A stretch of DNA of 64,000 bases from positions 15,185,019-15,249,018 of the forward strand of contig CM076649.1 of NCBI GenBank assembly GCA_038496675.1. The letters run 5' to 3'. The position numbers were made by a program, and so were the translations under genes. The notes beneath the pieces are model-generated. The model had not been told where the DNA came from. It saw only the letters and a list, made by a program, of their open reading frames with translations, and made no database searches. Each line of letters starts with the position of its first letter. The stretch's first letter is position 1. Source of the stretch: Rachycentron canadum. Its lineage: Eukaryota > Chordata > Actinopteri > Carangiformes > Rachycentridae. Positions 63,001 to 64,000 of this stretch are shown piece by piece.

Positions 63001-64000
63001 AAGCCTATTTATTGCTAATCAAGCCATTTTGTATAAATGTAGCTTGACAGTGTAGAAACACTAATCAATGTGGTAATTACCCCGCAGTTCCCCCTTAATG
63101 TGAATCTGGTCACTTAACATGTAGTGTGCTTTACGCAACGCAGATCCAGATGGCAGCTTCACTATTCATGACTGCTGTCCCATCAGATTGTAATAGAGCT
63201 ATGTAAATACAATGGACAAAATCCAAAAGCAAACATCCAACACAACCGCACAAGGCTAAAAACACATCCAGGAATTACTACCACACCACTCTTATTTTTT
63301 CTTCTTTTGTCTCACCCATAAGAGGAGGTCTGTGTTAAGAGCTACCATTGTACCCACTCAGGTACTCACATCACACTTTAAGGAATCCAACAGAGGGAAT
63401 AATAAATCCCCCCCACATCTCTTCTTCCATTTTGTAGCTAATGTTTTTCAACATTCAGCCCCTCTCTCCCCTGCAGATTGTAACTCTGTGGGGCTGTGCG
63501 CATCTGGCTGTCAAATCACCCTATGGCATATAAAGAACAAGCAGAAGGGATAACAGCAGCAGCAGGGATGGTCCAAGATGCCCTGTAGCATTACACAGTG
63601 ACCAGCAATTCAAGGGCTTGTTAACTATTTCGAAAATGCCACCTAACTGGGTAAGTGGATAATGACAGCCAATCAGGAAGCTGATCATTTTACATAACAG
63701 CCCTCTGAGATGTACACAGATATACTGTATTCAGACAAATCACAGTGTGCAAAGAAAACAGGGCACAGCTTACAGCTGAGACGAAGTTTATCTGGATATT
63801 CATCATTAAGTTCATCTGTCTGTACTCCCCCACAGTACTAACACTATCATCAATGTCTGCCAGCTTATTTAGCCCATCAGCTGTGTATTGTTGTGAGTAG
63901 CATAGAGTTCATATTCTATGAAATGTCAGACTGTGAGTGAGTCAGCCATGGCAGGTGCGTGGGATTGGCATCTACTGTAAATCTCTGGTTAACAGTATAA
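60076..64000. other. Non-coding, no gene recognised
   Basis: It includes a T run (60474-60487), pyrimidine-rich sequence at 62095-62155 and a purine-rich tract at 62405-62468. The part 60540-60690 vaguely resembles the minus-strand end of an LTR, but no ends were found. An acceptor-like CTCTCCCCTGCAG at about 63465-63477 is followed by a short open stretch without motif. Confidence 0.45.

Noticed and set aside
63462..63553. Acceptor-like CTCTCCCCTGCAG followed by an open stretch
   Set aside because: Short, without a donor or protein similarity.

Overview
The window looks like a gene-free stretch of a teleost fish nuclear genome, probably a percomorph-type fish. The reasons are AT-rich, weakly biased sequence, dense microsatellites, and a repeat set typical of teleosts: a tRNA-like SINE family, Tc1/mariner fossils, non-LTR retrotransposon pieces, solo LTRs and a decayed endogenous retrovirus. 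I found no host protein-coding exon, tRNA, rRNA, known miRNA or CRISPR array that I can support. The longest open frames (about 145, 139 and 131 codons) are near the length expected by chance for this amount of AT-rich DNA, and none shows a family motif. The window is either intergenic (gene desert) or inside a very long intron; the sequence alone does not decide which.

Layout. 1-6370: unique-looking non-coding DNA. 6371-6667: first SINE copy. 7349-12845: a decayed endogenous retrovirus on the minus strand. Two diverged direct repeats (7349-7540 and 12636-12845) look like its LTRs, reverse transcriptase and RNase H remnants lie at 8788-10415, a non-LTR retrotransposon tail is inserted in the pol region (about 10010-10245), and a second SINE copy sits in the 3' part (7697-7990). 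12846-19685: non-coding. 19686-20037: LTR-like repeat. 20522-20621: GATA microsatellite with an inverted copy beside it. 21575-22396: Tc1-like fossil (+). 22477-23047: non-autonomous Tc1-like element with terminal inverted repeats. 23705-24215: non-LTR reverse transcriptase fragment (-). 25114-25223: GAAA array. 26270-27045: second Tc1-like fossil (-). 29506-30148 and 37078-37730: two copies, in opposite orientation, of one long teleost repeat. 30205-30687: probable solo LTR. 31935-31984: perfect 50-bp palindrome. 35798-36026: another degenerate teleost repeat. 37731-53680: long, mostly repeat-poor non-coding DNA containing the best candidates for conserved regulatory elements and a perfect 14-bp hairpin. 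53681-54960: a further degenerate repeat. 57592-58036: a solo LTR with perfect 5-bp target duplications. 59884-60075: third SINE copy. The rest is non-coding.

There is no gene set working together here. What can be read is the insertion history of mobile elements, plus several short structural oddities and possible cis-regulatory elements. Repeat names rest on recognition from memory of teleost families; no database search was possible. I did not find a convincing new biological system.
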